Shown here: positions 18,912-27,928 of the stretch, piece after piece | Position numbering within the stretch: position 1 is the stretch's first letter | How the letters are laid out: every line of letters starts with the position of its first letter | Source: Saprospiraceae bacterium | GTDB taxonomy: Bacteria > Bacteroidota > Bacteroidia > Chitinophagales > Saprospiraceae | Length of the DNA stretch: 64,000 bases | Direction: 5' to 3' | Assembly: GCA_022844565.1 (NCBI GenBank) | Contig: JALHLK010000004.1 | Coordinates: forward strand, 124,001-188,000 | Made by a program: the position numbers and the translations under genes | The notes under the pieces: model-generated | Seen by the model: the letters and a program-made list of their open reading frames with translations, nothing else | Databases searched by the model: none | What the model was told of the DNA's origin: nothing

Positions 18912-19289
18912 TTAGGAGTTAAAATGTTTAGTTATGAAAGCGATAAGTTGGTCATCACTCATTTTTTTTGAGGTACTTTCACTTGAATGTGCATTTTTAT
19001 ACTGGGGCGTATCGGCTAAAAAGTGTATAAACTCTTCCTGTATCTTACCAGTTCCAGTAAGGTGAATTTCATCAACATTTTGCATCTTATGTGCAATTTC
19101 TTTAAAAAACTTTTGAGTTAAACCGATTTCTTTGTTGTGCATGCCATTTTCGTCTGAATCTCTAGTGAAACCCGGATTATTTATATGATCGATCACTACA
19201 AATGGTCCTTCATCAACATTTTCTCTTCCTACTATTGTTGCGTGTTGGGTATCCATCCAAACACCAAATTGTTTTTTATTTTTTTGCAT
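18912..19289 (-). CDS. Small soluble protein, possibly of the bacterial eRF1-like (baeRF) group
   Basis: A 125-residue protein with no signal or membrane helix. The pattern FGVWMDTQHATIVGR at the start and IHLTGTGKIQEEFIHFLADT then DQLIAFITKHF at the end resembles the compact domain of bacterial proteins related to archaeal release factor eRF1 (baeRF), often labelled translational machinery protein. In those, the last segment is a G-x-G-x-x-K helix followed by a short acidic linker, as here. The relation is inferred from pattern only. It is a single gene, with a hairpin about 46 bp upstream of its start. Confidence 0.6.
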   Translation of the reverse strand: MQKNKKQFGVWMDTQHATIVGRENVDEGPFVVIDHINNPGFTRDSDENGMHNKEIGLTQKFFKEIAHKMQNVDEIHLTGTGKIQEEFIHFLADTPQYKNAHSSESTSKKMSDDQLIAFITKHFNS

Positions 19290-19334
19290 AATTTTACTTT
19301 ATTTATTTAAACATTTAAAAGAGCAAGTTACAAA

Positions 19335-19369
19335 TTTATTTTCAAATATTAGAGCTATTTGAAAATAAA
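19335..19369. promoter_or_regulatory. Perfect 14-bp inverted repeat in a divergent spacer
   Basis: TTTATTTTCAAATA and TATTTGAAAATAAA flank a 7-base loop, 46 bp upstream of the 18912-19289 gene (minus strand) and 333 bp before the gene at 19702. It may be an operator or a structured leader. The remainder of the 412-bp spacer 19290-19701 is AT-rich with nothing else recognisable. Confidence 0.5.
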
Positions 19370-19701
19370 ATGAATTTGATTTCTAAAAAAATAGGAGCTA
19401 AAATGGATTAGAAAGTTTGTTAGCATTAAAATCTTAGGTGATCATTGCCATTGTTATTTTTTGAATCATTTTTGTGATGCAAATATTCGATAATGAACCT
19501 AATATTATATCAATAGTGATACACTTATTAGACTTGAGGAATTGCAATTTTGGTTGTCATATAAAGTTCATAATTTTTTTTAAATTGGTACTATTTAATA
19601 TCTATTTTAAAACTTTAATATCCAATTTTTCATAAAATGGTGCCAGTTCTTGGTCAATCTTTCAATTTTACATACTTTTATCCAAGTTATTTGTAATTTA
19701 T

Positions 19702-20364
19702 ATGATTCAAATGCATAATCTAAATCCTCAAGTTGATCTATACATAGCTGATGGTTGTGGTCGGTGCGACTATTACGCCACTGACAAATGTAAAGTGCGT
19801 ACCTGGCAGTTGGTACTTGAAAATGTGCGTCAAATCATGTTGGATACTCCTTTGAAAGAAGAAATTAAGTGGGGTGTTCCAGTGTATACATATCTAGATA
19901 AAAACGTAGTCATTATTGGAGCGCTGAAAGACTGTGTAACACTTGGCTTTTTAAAAGGTGTTTTGCTCAAAGATCCTGCTCAAATTTTGGAAAAACAAGG
20001 TCCAAGTGTTCAATCTGCACGGATCGTTCGCTTTACGGGTGAAGAGCAAGTATTAGCTCATACAGCTATTTTAAAGGAATACATACAAGAGGCCATTGCG
20101 ATAGAGGAAAGTGGTGTCAAAGTAAATTTTATAAAGAATTTAGAGCCTATCCCCGAAGAGTTGGAACAAACATTTGAGGAATTACCCGCATTTAAAGACG
20201 CCTTCTATGCCTTACCTCCAGGAAAACAACGTGGTTACATCATCTTCTTTTCTCAACCAAAGCAATCTGCAACACGTCTTGGCAGAATAGAAAAGTATTT
20301 AGAAAAAATCATGAATGGAGAAGGGATGCATGATGAGTACCAAAAGAAAATAAAGAAGTCATAA
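19702..20364 (+). CDS. DUF1801 / YdeI-OmdA two-domain protein
   Basis: A 220-residue cytoplasmic protein. Residues ~10-120 fit a DUF1801-like fold (VRQIMLDTPLKEEIKWGVPV, then VVIIGALKDCVTLGFLKGV), and the C-terminal ~70 residues carry the YdeI/OmdA helical tail (FKDAFYALPPGKQRGYIIFF, then SATRLGRIEKYLEKIMNG). The start region has a cysteine cluster, CGRCDYYATDKCKVR, unusual for the family and capable of binding a metal. The function is unknown; the OmdA label is from similarity only. It stands alone, with a relic element after its stop. Confidence 0.8.
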   Translation: MIQMHNLNPQVDLYIADGCGRCDYYATDKCKVRTWQLVLENVRQIMLDTPLKEEIKWGVPVYTYLDKNVVIIGALKDCVTLGFLKGVLLKDPAQILEKQGPSVQSARIVRFTGEEQVLAHTAILKEYIQEAIAIEESGVKVNFIKNLEPIPEELEQTFEELPAFKDAFYALPPGKQRGYIIFFSQPKQSATRLGRIEKYLEKIMNGEGMHDEYQKKIKKS

Positions 20365-20430
20365 ACGCTTTGGTATTTAAGTTTATAATTTCAACTTTAA
20401 GTTAAAATGATTTTTCATTATAGATATTTT

Positions 20431-20841
20431 GGGCTTACTGAAAAAGTCATCAAGCCCATTTCAAACATATACTTATGTTCTTTTGTCTTGATACAAAAGA
20501 ACCAAAAAATCAAGGCTGTTAGAAATTTAGATAAAATCTTTCCTTCAATCCTAAATTCTAAAAACTCGCTTTAACCAAAGTGCTTCTATCATCACTTTAG
20601 GTTATATTTATTTCATAGCCAATTTATTAAGCAGAAAGTGCTCAAACAGTTTAGAATTTTTAACGGATTGACTACAAGATTTCTTAACGCTAAATTCCTA
20701 AAGGCCGACCAAGAAAAAGAAAATCCAGTAAACATATGCAAGGAAAATAAATAAGCGATACTAAATACCTTGCATGTAAATTTTTAAATTTAAAAGTATT
20801 TTATTGATATTTAATTGATTATATTTTTTTTCAGCAGGCCC
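20431..20841. mobile_element. Relic element with 15-bp terminal inverted repeats, no intact gene
   Basis: GGGCTTACTGAAAAA at 20431 and the reverse complement GGGCCTGCTGAAAAA ending at 20841 match at 13 of 15 positions. The left end also forms a local hairpin, GGGCTT...AAGCCC (20431-20457). Inside is CTTTTGTCTTGATACAAAAG (about 20480-20500), a short palindrome followed by AACCAAAAAATCAAGG, a sequence I recall as recurring in Bacteroidota intergenic regions. No frame with recognisable transposase motifs remains in the 411 bp. It is a non-autonomous or decayed IS-like unit. The rest of the spacer 20365-20997 shows only AT-rich sequence leading to the next receptor gene. Confidence 0.5.
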
Positions 20842-20997
20842 TATTTAGGTAGTTTGATGTCGATAGGACACCAACGTCAAAAGTGGGAAATTTATGATTT
20901 TAAGAAAATGTATTTCATCTAGAAAATAATTGTTTCGTTTTAGTTAGAAAAAAGATTATTATCATATTATTGTGTCAATATCTACAAAACATAACAT

Positions 20998-23355
20998 ATG
21001 AAATATTTATTAATCACATGTATAATTTTAGTATCTAGCTTTACATACGGTCAAAAAGTCCAAACAATACGTGGTGTGATCATAGATAAAACCTCCAAAC
21101 AACCTTTGATAGGCGCAACAGTTGAAATAGAGGGAAAAAGTATAGGAACAACAAGTGATGAAAAGGGAAACTATGTAATTGAAAATGTACCTCTTGGTAG
21201 ACATAACTTAATTGGACAATATTTAGGATATGAGCCTACGCTTGTTGAAGGAGTCATATTAAGTTCAACACGCGAAGCTTTTATAGAAATATCTTTATTG
21301 CCAGGGTCAGTTAATCTTTCGGACGTAGTCATTACTGGATCTAAAAACGCGTTTGAAGCGGTGAATCCACTATCAGTAGTAAGTACGAGGTCATTTACAG
21401 CTGAGGAAACAGACCGAATACCAGCGGGTGTTAATGACCCTGGGAGAGTAGCCTTATCTTTTCCTGGTGTAAAACAAGGTAATGATGAAGCAGAAAATAC
21501 GATAATCGTAAGGGGTAATGCTCCACAAGGCATATTATGGAGATTAGAAGGTATAGATATTCCAAATCCTAATCATTTTGCATTGATAGGTTCGTCGAGC
21601 GGAGGAATTACCATTTTTAGTGCACAATTGCTTGCCAAATCTGATTTTATTTCTGGAGGTATGGCTGCTGAGTATGGAAATGCTATTTCTGGGGCCTTTG
21701 ATGTTCAATTTAGAAATGGAAATATGCAAAAAAAGAATCATAAAGTTAAAATTGGTATCATCGGGCTAGATTTGTCAACAGAAGGTCCCATACAAAAAGG
21801 CAAATCCTCTTATTTGATCAATTACAGATATTCTACTTTAAGTCTCCTAAATAAAGTTGGTTTTTATTTAAATGGACCTCGAGTTGTTAATGATTTTCAA
21901 GATATTTCTTTTAACATTAGTTTTAATACAAAAAATCCAAAAATCAAGGGAACTGTATTTGGGCTCGGAGGTCTAAGTCTAGAAGAATATTTGCCTGTTT
22001 TGGATTTGAAGGATAGAAATCCTACATTTTTTGATCATAGAGAATTTCAACATAAACCAGCAAAAATGGGAACAGTTGGTACGACATGGACATTTTTAGG
22101 CAATAAAAATTATTATATAAAAGGAGTTGTTGCCTTGGTCGGGTCGGATATTAGACGTCAATACGATACGTTAAGTGCTAAAAATGCCTACTTTAGATAC
22201 CAAACAGAGCAATATACTGATAAAAGGATTTCTGCCTCGCTAACTTATAGCCATGATGTGAGCAAACAAGTTAGAATAAAGTCAGGGCTGATATTTCATC
22301 AAACATATTTTAACTTTTTCAGGGATAGATATCCTGTTACCAGTTTAGGTGATATTAATAATCTAGAAAGAAATGTTTCTCTAAATGGACAAGGTAATAC
22401 TCAAATCTTTCAGCAATATGTTCAAGGTGTATTCACCCTAAACTCTAAGCTTTCATTAAATGCGGGGTATCACTATTTGTTACTAAACCTTAACAAGTCC
22501 CACGCTTTAGACCCTAGATTGTCAGCACAGTATCAAATCAGCTCAAAACAAAAAGTAAGTTTTTCTGCGGGAAAATATAGTCAAACATTACCGATGATGG
22601 CTTATTTCTTCAGAGATGCAGCGGGTGCATTGGTAAATAAAAACTTAGATATTATCCAATCTAATCACTTCGTAGGTGCGTACCATTTTTACACCAATAA
22701 TAAAATGAAAATAAGTGTGGAAGCTTATTATCAAACATTGGAAAAAGTACCAGTTTCTACCGATAAAACGGATAATTATTGGTTTTTAAATCAAACAAAT
22801 GGTTATCCTCTTTTTAAAGCTGTCAGTGAAGGTGGAGGTTTGAATAGAGGAGTAGATTTAGCTATAGAAAAATTGTTTAGTAAGTCTTATTACCTACTTG
22901 CAACATTTTCATTTTTAAATAGTAAATTCACACCTGCTGATGGAAAGTCTTACACAAGTAGATGGTCAGCTGGTTTTTCTTCAGCGTATACTTTTGGTAA
23001 AGAGTTTGATTTAGGCAAAAGTAGGGTGTTGCAAATCGGAGGTAGATTTTTATACAGTGGAGGAGGGCGTTATACTCCTTTTGATCCGATACTTTCGAGA
23101 GCTTCCGGTAATTTCGTACCATTGAGAAGTTCAGAATTTGAGGCTCAATTGCCAGATTTTTATAGATTGGACACTAGAATACAATATCGTTATAACTCTA
23201 AAAACTTGTCTGGAAGTATTAGCTTAGATATCCAAAACGTACTAAATCGTATCAATGCAACAAGTGTAAGTTATGATGCAGCTACCAACACTACACCTAT
23301 AATATATAGAGGTGGGGGATTTATTCCAGTTTTAGCATTTAATTTTGATTTTTAA
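20998..23355 (+). CDS. TonB-dependent receptor
   Basis: A 785-residue outer-membrane receptor with a signal peptide (MKYLLITCIILVSSFTYG), a carboxypeptidase-like regulatory domain (VQTIRGVIIDKTSKQPLIGA, then SDEKGNYVIENVPLG), a plug (LPGSVNLSDVVITGSKNAFE, then ENTIIVRGNAPQGILWRLEG) and a beta-barrel ending in FIPVLAFNFDF, with a terminal phenylalanine as expected. It is followed after 43 bp by a beta-helix lipoprotein and a diheme cytochrome lipoprotein on the same strand, a likely three-gene unit. In Bacteroidota such receptors import bulky substrates such as glycans or iron complexes; the ligand here is unknown. It differs from the receptor at 41773, which lacks the N-terminal regulatory domain. 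Confidence 0.93.
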   Translation: MKYLLITCIILVSSFTYGQKVQTIRGVIIDKTSKQPLIGATVEIEGKSIGTTSDEKGNYVIENVPLGRHNLIGQYLGYEPTLVEGVILSSTREAFIEISLLPGSVNLSDVVITGSKNAFEAVNPLSVVSTRSFTAEETDRIPAGVNDPGRVALSFPGVKQGNDEAENTIIVRGNAPQGILWRLEGIDIPNPNHFALIGSSSGGITIFSAQLLAKSDFISGGMAAEYGNAISGAFDVQFRNGNMQKKNHKVKIGIIGLDLSTEGPIQKGKSSYLINYRYSTLSLLNKVGFYLNGPRVVNDFQDISFNISFNTKNPKIKGTVFGLGGLSLEEYLPVLDLKDRNPTFFDHREFQHKPAKMGTVGTTWTFLGNKNYYIKGVVALVGSDIRRQYDTLSAKNAYFRYQTEQYTDKRISASLTYSHDVSKQVRIKSGLIFHQTYFNFFRDRYPVTSLGDINNLERNVSLNGQGNTQIFQQYVQGVFTLNSKLSLNAGYHYLLLNLNKSHALDPRLSAQYQISSKQKVSFSAGKYSQTLPMMAYFFRDAAGALVNKNLDIIQSNHFVGAYHFYTNNKMKISVEAYYQTLEKVPVSTDKTDNYWFLNQTNGYPLFKAVSEGGGLNRGVDLAIEKLFSKSYYLLATFSFLNSKFTPADGKSYTSRWSAGFSSAYTFGKEFDLGKSRVLQIGGRFLYSGGGRYTPFDPILSRASGNFVPLRSSEFEAQLPDFYRLDTRIQYRYNSKNLSGSISLDIQNVLNRINATSVSYDAATNTTPIIYRGGGFIPVLAFNFDF

Positions 23356-23398
23356 ATGTCATATTTATATTTTATTTTTACAAAAAAAATATTTTTTT

Positions 23399-24658
23399 AT
23401 GAAGATTAACATAACAATTGGATTTTTCTTTATGTTGCTTTTTGCAAATTCATGCAAGAACGAACCAAAGCCTAGTATTGAAATTTCAACAACAGATTTT
23501 GAAAAAGATTTTCAAACAAAACTTATTGAATTGGATTCAAACACGACCATTATATTACCTGTTGGTAGTTTTGAGTTAAGAAGAAGTATTTCTATGCACA
23601 ATACCAATGGTATAACAATAAAAGGGGCTGGAAAAGGAAAAACAATTTTATCATTTGCTAATCAAGTAGATGGTGCAGAAGGCATGTTGATCAAAGGTTC
23701 TAAAAATTTAACTTTAGAAGGATTTTCTTTGCAGGATTCTAAAGGTGATGCTTTGAAGGTGCAAGAGTGTACTAATGTGATTTTTAGAGACATAGAAACC
23801 ACTTGGACAAAGGGAAAATTAAAGACCAATGGTGCTTATGGGCTATATCCTGTGAGTTGTACGGGTGTCTTGATGGAAGATTGTGAAGCCTCATATGCAA
23901 TGGATGCGGGTATATATGTAGGGCAAAGTACCAATGTAATAGTGAGAAATAATTTTGTACATAACAATGTAGCAGGGTTAGAAATTGAAAATACTATTTG
24001 TGCAGAGGTATATAACAACAAGGCCACTGAAAATACTGGTGGGATGCTTATTTTTGATATGCCTGACTTACCTCAAGTAAACGGTGATAAAATAAAATTT
24101 TATAATAATATCATCGATAATAATAACGGTGAAAACTTTGCTCCAAAAGGGATGGTTGTTTCTACAATTCCGCCTGGGTCAGGGATGATTATTATGGCTC
24201 ATAATAATATTGAGTTTTATAACAATACAATTAATAATCACAAAACATTAGGTCTAGCAGTCAATTCGTGGTTACTAACGGGTGTGCCATTTAAATCAAA
24301 AGAATATAACCCATTTTGTAATAATATATACATTCATGATAATAAGATCACTAATACGGTAGGAGTGATTGATACAACTACCGATTTTGGAAAATTATTA
24401 ACCGGGGTATTAAGTGGAATACCAACAGATATTGTTTTTGACGGAATATTTAGTCCACAAAGCTTTTCTGAGAGTGGGGCAATAAAGGGATTTTGTCTTA
24501 AAAACAATGGTGAAGTAAAATTTGCTTGTTTAAACATGTATAAAAGTCAAAAACCCGAAGAGATATTGAAGAATATTTCTTCTGATGCTTCCATTTTTAA
24601 TTGTGAATTACCTAAGTTTGACACCAGCTGTCATGACTCTTGGTTGGTTGAAAAATAG
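23399..24658 (+). CDS. Parallel beta-helix lipoprotein of the TIGR03805-like group
   Basis: I choose the ATG at 23399 because it gives a clear lipoprotein signal, IGFFFMLLFANSC, with the lipid-anchored cysteine about 20 residues in. The following ~300 residues are right-handed parallel beta-helix repeats with asparagine ladders, as in GIYVGQSTNVIVRNNFVHNN and GLEIENTICAEVYNNKATEN. This pattern and the adjacent diheme cytochrome match the described two-gene pairing of the beta-helix family TIGR03805 with TIGR03806. Both are exported and thought to be functionally coupled. The substrate is unknown; beta-helices of this sort often bind polysaccharides. The stop is 5 bp before the next ATG. Confidence 0.88.
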   Translation: MKINITIGFFFMLLFANSCKNEPKPSIEISTTDFEKDFQTKLIELDSNTTIILPVGSFELRRSISMHNTNGITIKGAGKGKTILSFANQVDGAEGMLIKGSKNLTLEGFSLQDSKGDALKVQECTNVIFRDIETTWTKGKLKTNGAYGLYPVSCTGVLMEDCEASYAMDAGIYVGQSTNVIVRNNFVHNNVAGLEIENTICAEVYNNKATENTGGMLIFDMPDLPQVNGDKIKFYNNIIDNNNGENFAPKGMVVSTIPPGSGMIIMAHNNIEFYNNTINNHKTLGLAVNSWLLTGVPFKSKEYNPFCNNIYIHDNKITNTVGVIDTTTDFGKLLTGVLSGIPTDIVFDGIFSPQSFSESGAIKGFCLKNNGEVKFACLNMYKSQKPEEILKNISSDASIFNCELPKFDTSCHDSWLVEK

Positions 24659-24663
24659 ATTTT

Positions 24664-25761
24664 ATGTTGAAATACCTTTATATTTTTATTGCGAGTTTCG
24701 CAATGTTTTTATTGTATAATGGCTGTAAGGAAAGTACAAAGTCCCAATCCACAACTGTCAAAGTTGAATATGAAAAACTTTCTGACTATAATTTTTTTGA
24801 AGGAAATCTTAAAGATTTGAGTCCAATAGATGGTGTTATACCGTATGACTTGACAACTTCATTGTTTACAGATTATGCTCACAAGTCCAGATTTGTAAAA
24901 TTGCCAAAAGGGCAATCTGCTGAATTTCAATTAGATAAGGTAGTAGATTTCCCTGAGGGTACTGTCCTTATAAAAAACTTTTTTTATTTTCTTGATGAAA
25001 GAGATCACACCCTTGGAAAAAGAATTATTGAAACGCGATTATTGATCAAAAAGGCAGATGATTGGGAAACATTAAATTATAAATGGAATTCTGAGCAAAC
25101 AGAAGCTTTTTTAGACATAATAGGAGATATTGTTACGGTAGATTGGATAGATTCAAAAGGTCAAAATAGAAATATTAACTACATTATTCCTAATAAGAAT
25201 CAATGTAGAAGTTGTCATAATTTGGGCGGCAAGATTACACCCATTGGCCCGAAAGTAGCTTTTTTAAACAAAGATTTTGCTTATAGTTCAGGATTGAAAA
25301 ACCAATTACGTCATTGGGGTGAAATAGGCATATTGAAAGGTTTAGATAGTGTTGAAGTTTTGCCTAAGGCAGCAGAGTGGGGTAATCAAAAATTTTCACT
25401 TCATGAGCGGGCAATGGCATATTTGGATATCAATTGCGCTCATTGTCATAATGCCAAAGGTGCTGCTAACACTTCTGGCCTTCATTTGATGGTAAATGCA
25501 CCTATGGACATTAATTTGGGTATTTATAAAGCAACAGTTTCAGCTGGTGCGGGAACGGGAGGCCATACTTATTCTATAGTGCCTGGAAGTTCTTCTACCT
25601 CCGTTATGGTAAACCGAATGAAAAGTACAAATCCAGGAGCTATGATGCCAGAATTGGGAAGATCAATGGTACACGAAGAGGGAGTAGCTTTAATTGCAGA
25701 ATGGATTGATAAAATGGACAAAAGACAATTTACACATCTATCCACAAATACATTACAATAA
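24664..25761 (+). CDS. Diheme c-type cytochrome lipoprotein of the TIGR03806-like group
   Basis: A 365-residue exported protein with a lipobox FLLYNGC at residues ~16-22. Two haem-binding CXXCH sites are visible: NQCRSCHN near residue 180 and NCAHCHNAKG near residue 260. The N-terminal region (LKDLSPIDGVIPYDLTTSLF, then DYAHKSRFVKLP) is the part that distinguishes this family from plain cytochromes. PGAMMPELGR likely supplies a distal methionine ligand. It belongs with the preceding beta-helix lipoprotein and TonB receptor, suggesting a surface or periplasmic redox complex. A cytochrome c maturation system would be required and is not in this window. Confidence 0.9.
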   Translation: MLKYLYIFIASFAMFLLYNGCKESTKSQSTTVKVEYEKLSDYNFFEGNLKDLSPIDGVIPYDLTTSLFTDYAHKSRFVKLPKGQSAEFQLDKVVDFPEGTVLIKNFFYFLDERDHTLGKRIIETRLLIKKADDWETLNYKWNSEQTEAFLDIIGDIVTVDWIDSKGQNRNINYIIPNKNQCRSCHNLGGKITPIGPKVAFLNKDFAYSSGLKNQLRHWGEIGILKGLDSVEVLPKAAEWGNQKFSLHERAMAYLDINCAHCHNAKGAANTSGLHLMVNAPMDINLGIYKATVSAGAGTGGHTYSIVPGSSSTSVMVNRMKSTNPGAMMPELGRSMVHEEGVALIAEWIDKMDKRQFTHLSTNTLQ

Positions 25762-25825
25762 TTTTACTAAAACTTATTTGCCTTACATCTTAACGAATTT
25801 CACAACGAGAGGATGATTTAAAACC

Positions 25826-27223
25826 CTACAAATGTATCACCTCATCATATGCTGCCGCTGTAGCTTCCATCACCGCTTCACTCATCGTAGGGTGTGGGTG
25901 GATAGCTTTTAGTATCTCGTGTCCTGTGGTCTCTAATTTTTTGGCTACGATGATTTCAGCTATCATCTCTGTGACGTTAGCACCAATCATATGTGCCCCA
26001 AGCAATTCACCATATTTGGCATCGTAGATTACTTTCACAAATCCTTCTTTGGCACCTGAGGCACTCGCTTTACCCGATGCAGAGAAAGGAAATTTACCAA
26101 CTTTCAATTGGTATCCTGCTTCTTTGGCTGCCGCTTCAGTTAAGCCTACACTTGATACTTCTGGCCAACAATAAGTACAAGATGGGATATTATTGTAATC
26201 AATTGCCTCAGGATGATGTCCTTTTATTTTTTCAACACAAGTTATGCCCTCAGCACTTGCTACGTGCGCTAAAGCTTGTGTTGGAATCACATCACCAATA
26301 GCGTATATGCCTGCCACATTCGTACGGTAAAACTCGTCTACCTTGATCATACCTCTTTCAGTTTCAATGCCAAGAAGTTCAAGACCAATGTTCTCCGTAT
26401 TCGGAGTTACACCAGCAGCAGATAGTACTACATCACATTCGATCACTTCCTCTTTACCATCTTTTTTACTTTTAATGTGAACTTTGCACATTTTGCCAGA
26501 TGTATCTACTTTTTCCACTGCCCATCCAGCTTTAATGTCTATACCAGCTTTTGTATAAATCTTAGTTAATTCTTTAGACACATCAGCATCTTCTCTAGGC
26601 AATAAACCTTGATCCATAAACTCTACAACACTAACTTTAGTGCCGATCGAATTATAGAAATAGGCAAATTCAACACCAATAGCACCCGCACCTACTACAA
26701 CCATACTTGAAGGTTGGGTACCTAATGTCATGGCCTCTCGGTATCCTATTATTTTAGTACCATCAATTGGTAAGTTTGGTAATTCTTTTGCTCTTCCACC
26801 GGTTGCTATAATGATGTGGTCAGAAGAATATTCTTTTTTCTTACCTTCTTGGTCAGTAACGACTACTTTCTTACCTCTAGCCAAGGTCGCATTACCCATT
26901 ATGACGGTGATTTTATTTTTCTTCATCAAAAATGTGACACCTTTACTCATACCATCTGCGACACCTCTTGATCTCGATATCATACTCGTAAAATCAGATT
27001 CTGCATTTTGAACTTTGATACCATAATCTTCTGCATGTTTTATGTAATTGAAGACTTGAGCACTTTTGAGTAGGGCCTTGGTAGGAATACAACCCCAGTT
27101 TAAGCAGATACCACCTAGATTTTCTCTCTCGATGATCGCTACATTCATACCCAATTGTGATGCCCGAATAGCTGCTACATAACCTCCTGGACCACTTCCT
27201 ATTACTATAAGATCAAAATTCAT
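25826..27223 (-). CDS. lpdA: Dihydrolipoyl dehydrogenase (E3)
   Basis: This FAD flavoprotein reoxidises dihydrolipoamide in the 2-oxo acid dehydrogenase complexes and the glycine cleavage system. The 465-residue protein shows the FAD fold GSGPGGYVAAI, the redox-active disulfide Cys40/Cys45 in GGICLNWGCIPTK, the NAD fold VVVGAGAIGVEFAYFY, YAIGDVIPTQALAHVASAEG, and the C-terminal His-Glu pair in HPHPTMSEAVMEA. The length is typical. It is transcribed alone; no E1/E2 genes lie nearby. Upstream of it is the cluster of palindromic elements at 27283-27844. Confidence 0.97.
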   Translation of the reverse strand: MNFDLIVIGSGPGGYVAAIRASQLGMNVAIIERENLGGICLNWGCIPTKALLKSAQVFNYIKHAEDYGIKVQNAESDFTSMISRSRGVADGMSKGVTFLMKKNKITVIMGNATLARGKKVVVTDQEGKKKEYSSDHIIIATGGRAKELPNLPIDGTKIIGYREAMTLGTQPSSMVVVGAGAIGVEFAYFYNSIGTKVSVVEFMDQGLLPREDADVSKELTKIYTKAGIDIKAGWAVEKVDTSGKMCKVHIKSKKDGKEEVIECDVVLSAAGVTPNTENIGLELLGIETERGMIKVDEFYRTNVAGIYAIGDVIPTQALAHVASAEGITCVEKIKGHHPEAIDYNNIPSCTYCWPEVSSVGLTEAAAKEAGYQLKVGKFPFSASGKASASGAKEGFVKVIYDAKYGELLGAHMIGANVTEMIAEIIVAKKLETTGHEILKAIHPHPTMSEAVMEATAAAYDEVIHL

Positions 27224-27257
27224 ATCTAATTTTTTATTCTAGTTTTATAATTTGCCA

Positions 27258-27265
27258 CAAAGGTA
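27258..27265 (-). promoter_or_regulatory. -7 promoter element TACCTTTG for lpdA
   Basis: On the minus strand TACCTTTG lies 35 bp upstream of the lpdA start. It is about 18 bp from the end of the first palindromic element at 27283, so the element forms the upstream boundary of the promoter. Confidence 0.5.
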
Positions 27266-27282
27266 ATGATATTTTATATTTT

Positions 27283-27452
27283 ACCTGAAAATCTAAAATG
27301 GATTTCCTATTACAGCTCAAAATTACTTCAAAATCATGCGTTTCACTCACTTTTTGCTTCGCACCATAGCGGTGGCTATGATTTGTCACAAAAAGTGCTG
27401 ATTTTATTGTACTTTTGAACTTCACTACGGAACCCATTTTAAATTTTCAGGT
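27283..27452. repeat. 170-bp palindromic element with nested hairpins
   Basis: ACCTGAAAATCTAAAATGG at 27283-27301 pairs with CCATTTTAAATTTTCAGGT at 27434-27452 (18 of 19). Inside, AAAATCA/TGATTTT, CACTTTTTG/CAAAAAGTG and CATAGC/GCTATG form successive nested stems, so almost the whole element can fold as one long hairpin. No coding potential is seen. Confidence 0.8.
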
Positions 27453-27485
27453 TTTATTTAGTGCTCAGTTAAGATAAACAACTTT

Positions 27486-27706
27486 AGGGGAGTTCTAAAA
27501 ACTCTATTTCTATTACAAAAAAACTGCAAAACCCAATTACTGCGTTAAAAGGTAAAAGTGTCCTCGATGTATTGTAGCAAAACTATAATAAAATTCTCTT
27601 AGCTGGTGCGCGGAGGCCCCAGTTCAGAGCTAAAATCGTTTGCGACGATTTCTTACGCTCTTCATGTAATTTTTTCACTACGAAAATGAGATTTTAGAAC
27701 TCCCCT
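27486..27706 (+). repeat. Palindromic element of the AGTTC/CTAAA/CTCAT family, copy 1
   Basis: Perfect 15-bp terminal inverted repeats AGGGGAGTTCTAAAA (27486-27500) and TTTTAGAACTCCCCT (27692-27706) bound a 221-bp unit. The core at 27621-27666 reads AGTTCAGAGCTAAA, a stem ATCGT/ACGAT around TTGCG, then CTTACGCTCTTCATG. Its flanks match three other spacers in the window while the stem sequence differs. No gene is inside. Confidence 0.8.
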
Positions 27707-27722
27707 TGATTAAATGTTGTTC

Positions 27723-27800
27723 TTTTTCCAAATCTCTGTGGTAAAAATTCTCAGCGTAGCGCTGCTATGCTTCTAATTTTTAACTTGAGATTTGAAAAAA
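27723..27800. repeat. 78-bp nested hairpin
   Basis: TTTTTCCAAATCTC (27723-27736) pairs with GAGATTTGAAAAAA (27787-27800) at 13 of 14 positions. An inner TAAAAATT/AATTTTTA stem and a terminal AGCGTAGCGCT-type hairpin lie within. It abuts the preceding palindromic element and is upstream of cdsA. Confidence 0.7.
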
Positions 27801-27928
27801 TATCTTCCATTATAATTTAAGTCTTTATCATGACAGAGCACTAAGAATACAATTACCTATCAAACTCAATATTTTTAATTAACATTATTTTATATTTGTG
27901 ATTTAATATCAAAAGTTAAATACTTATA

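Larger units (their letters stand above)
27457..27844. repeat. 388-bp composite inverted-repeat region enclosing two palindromic elements
   Basis: TTTAGTGCTCAGTTAAGATA at 27457 onward and the inverse ending at 27844 (TTTATCATGACAGAGCACTA) match at about 18 of 22 positions. They enclose the elements at 27486-27706 and 27723-27800. This, with 27283-27452, accounts for nearly the whole 705-bp spacer between lpdA and cdsA. Confidence 0.65.
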
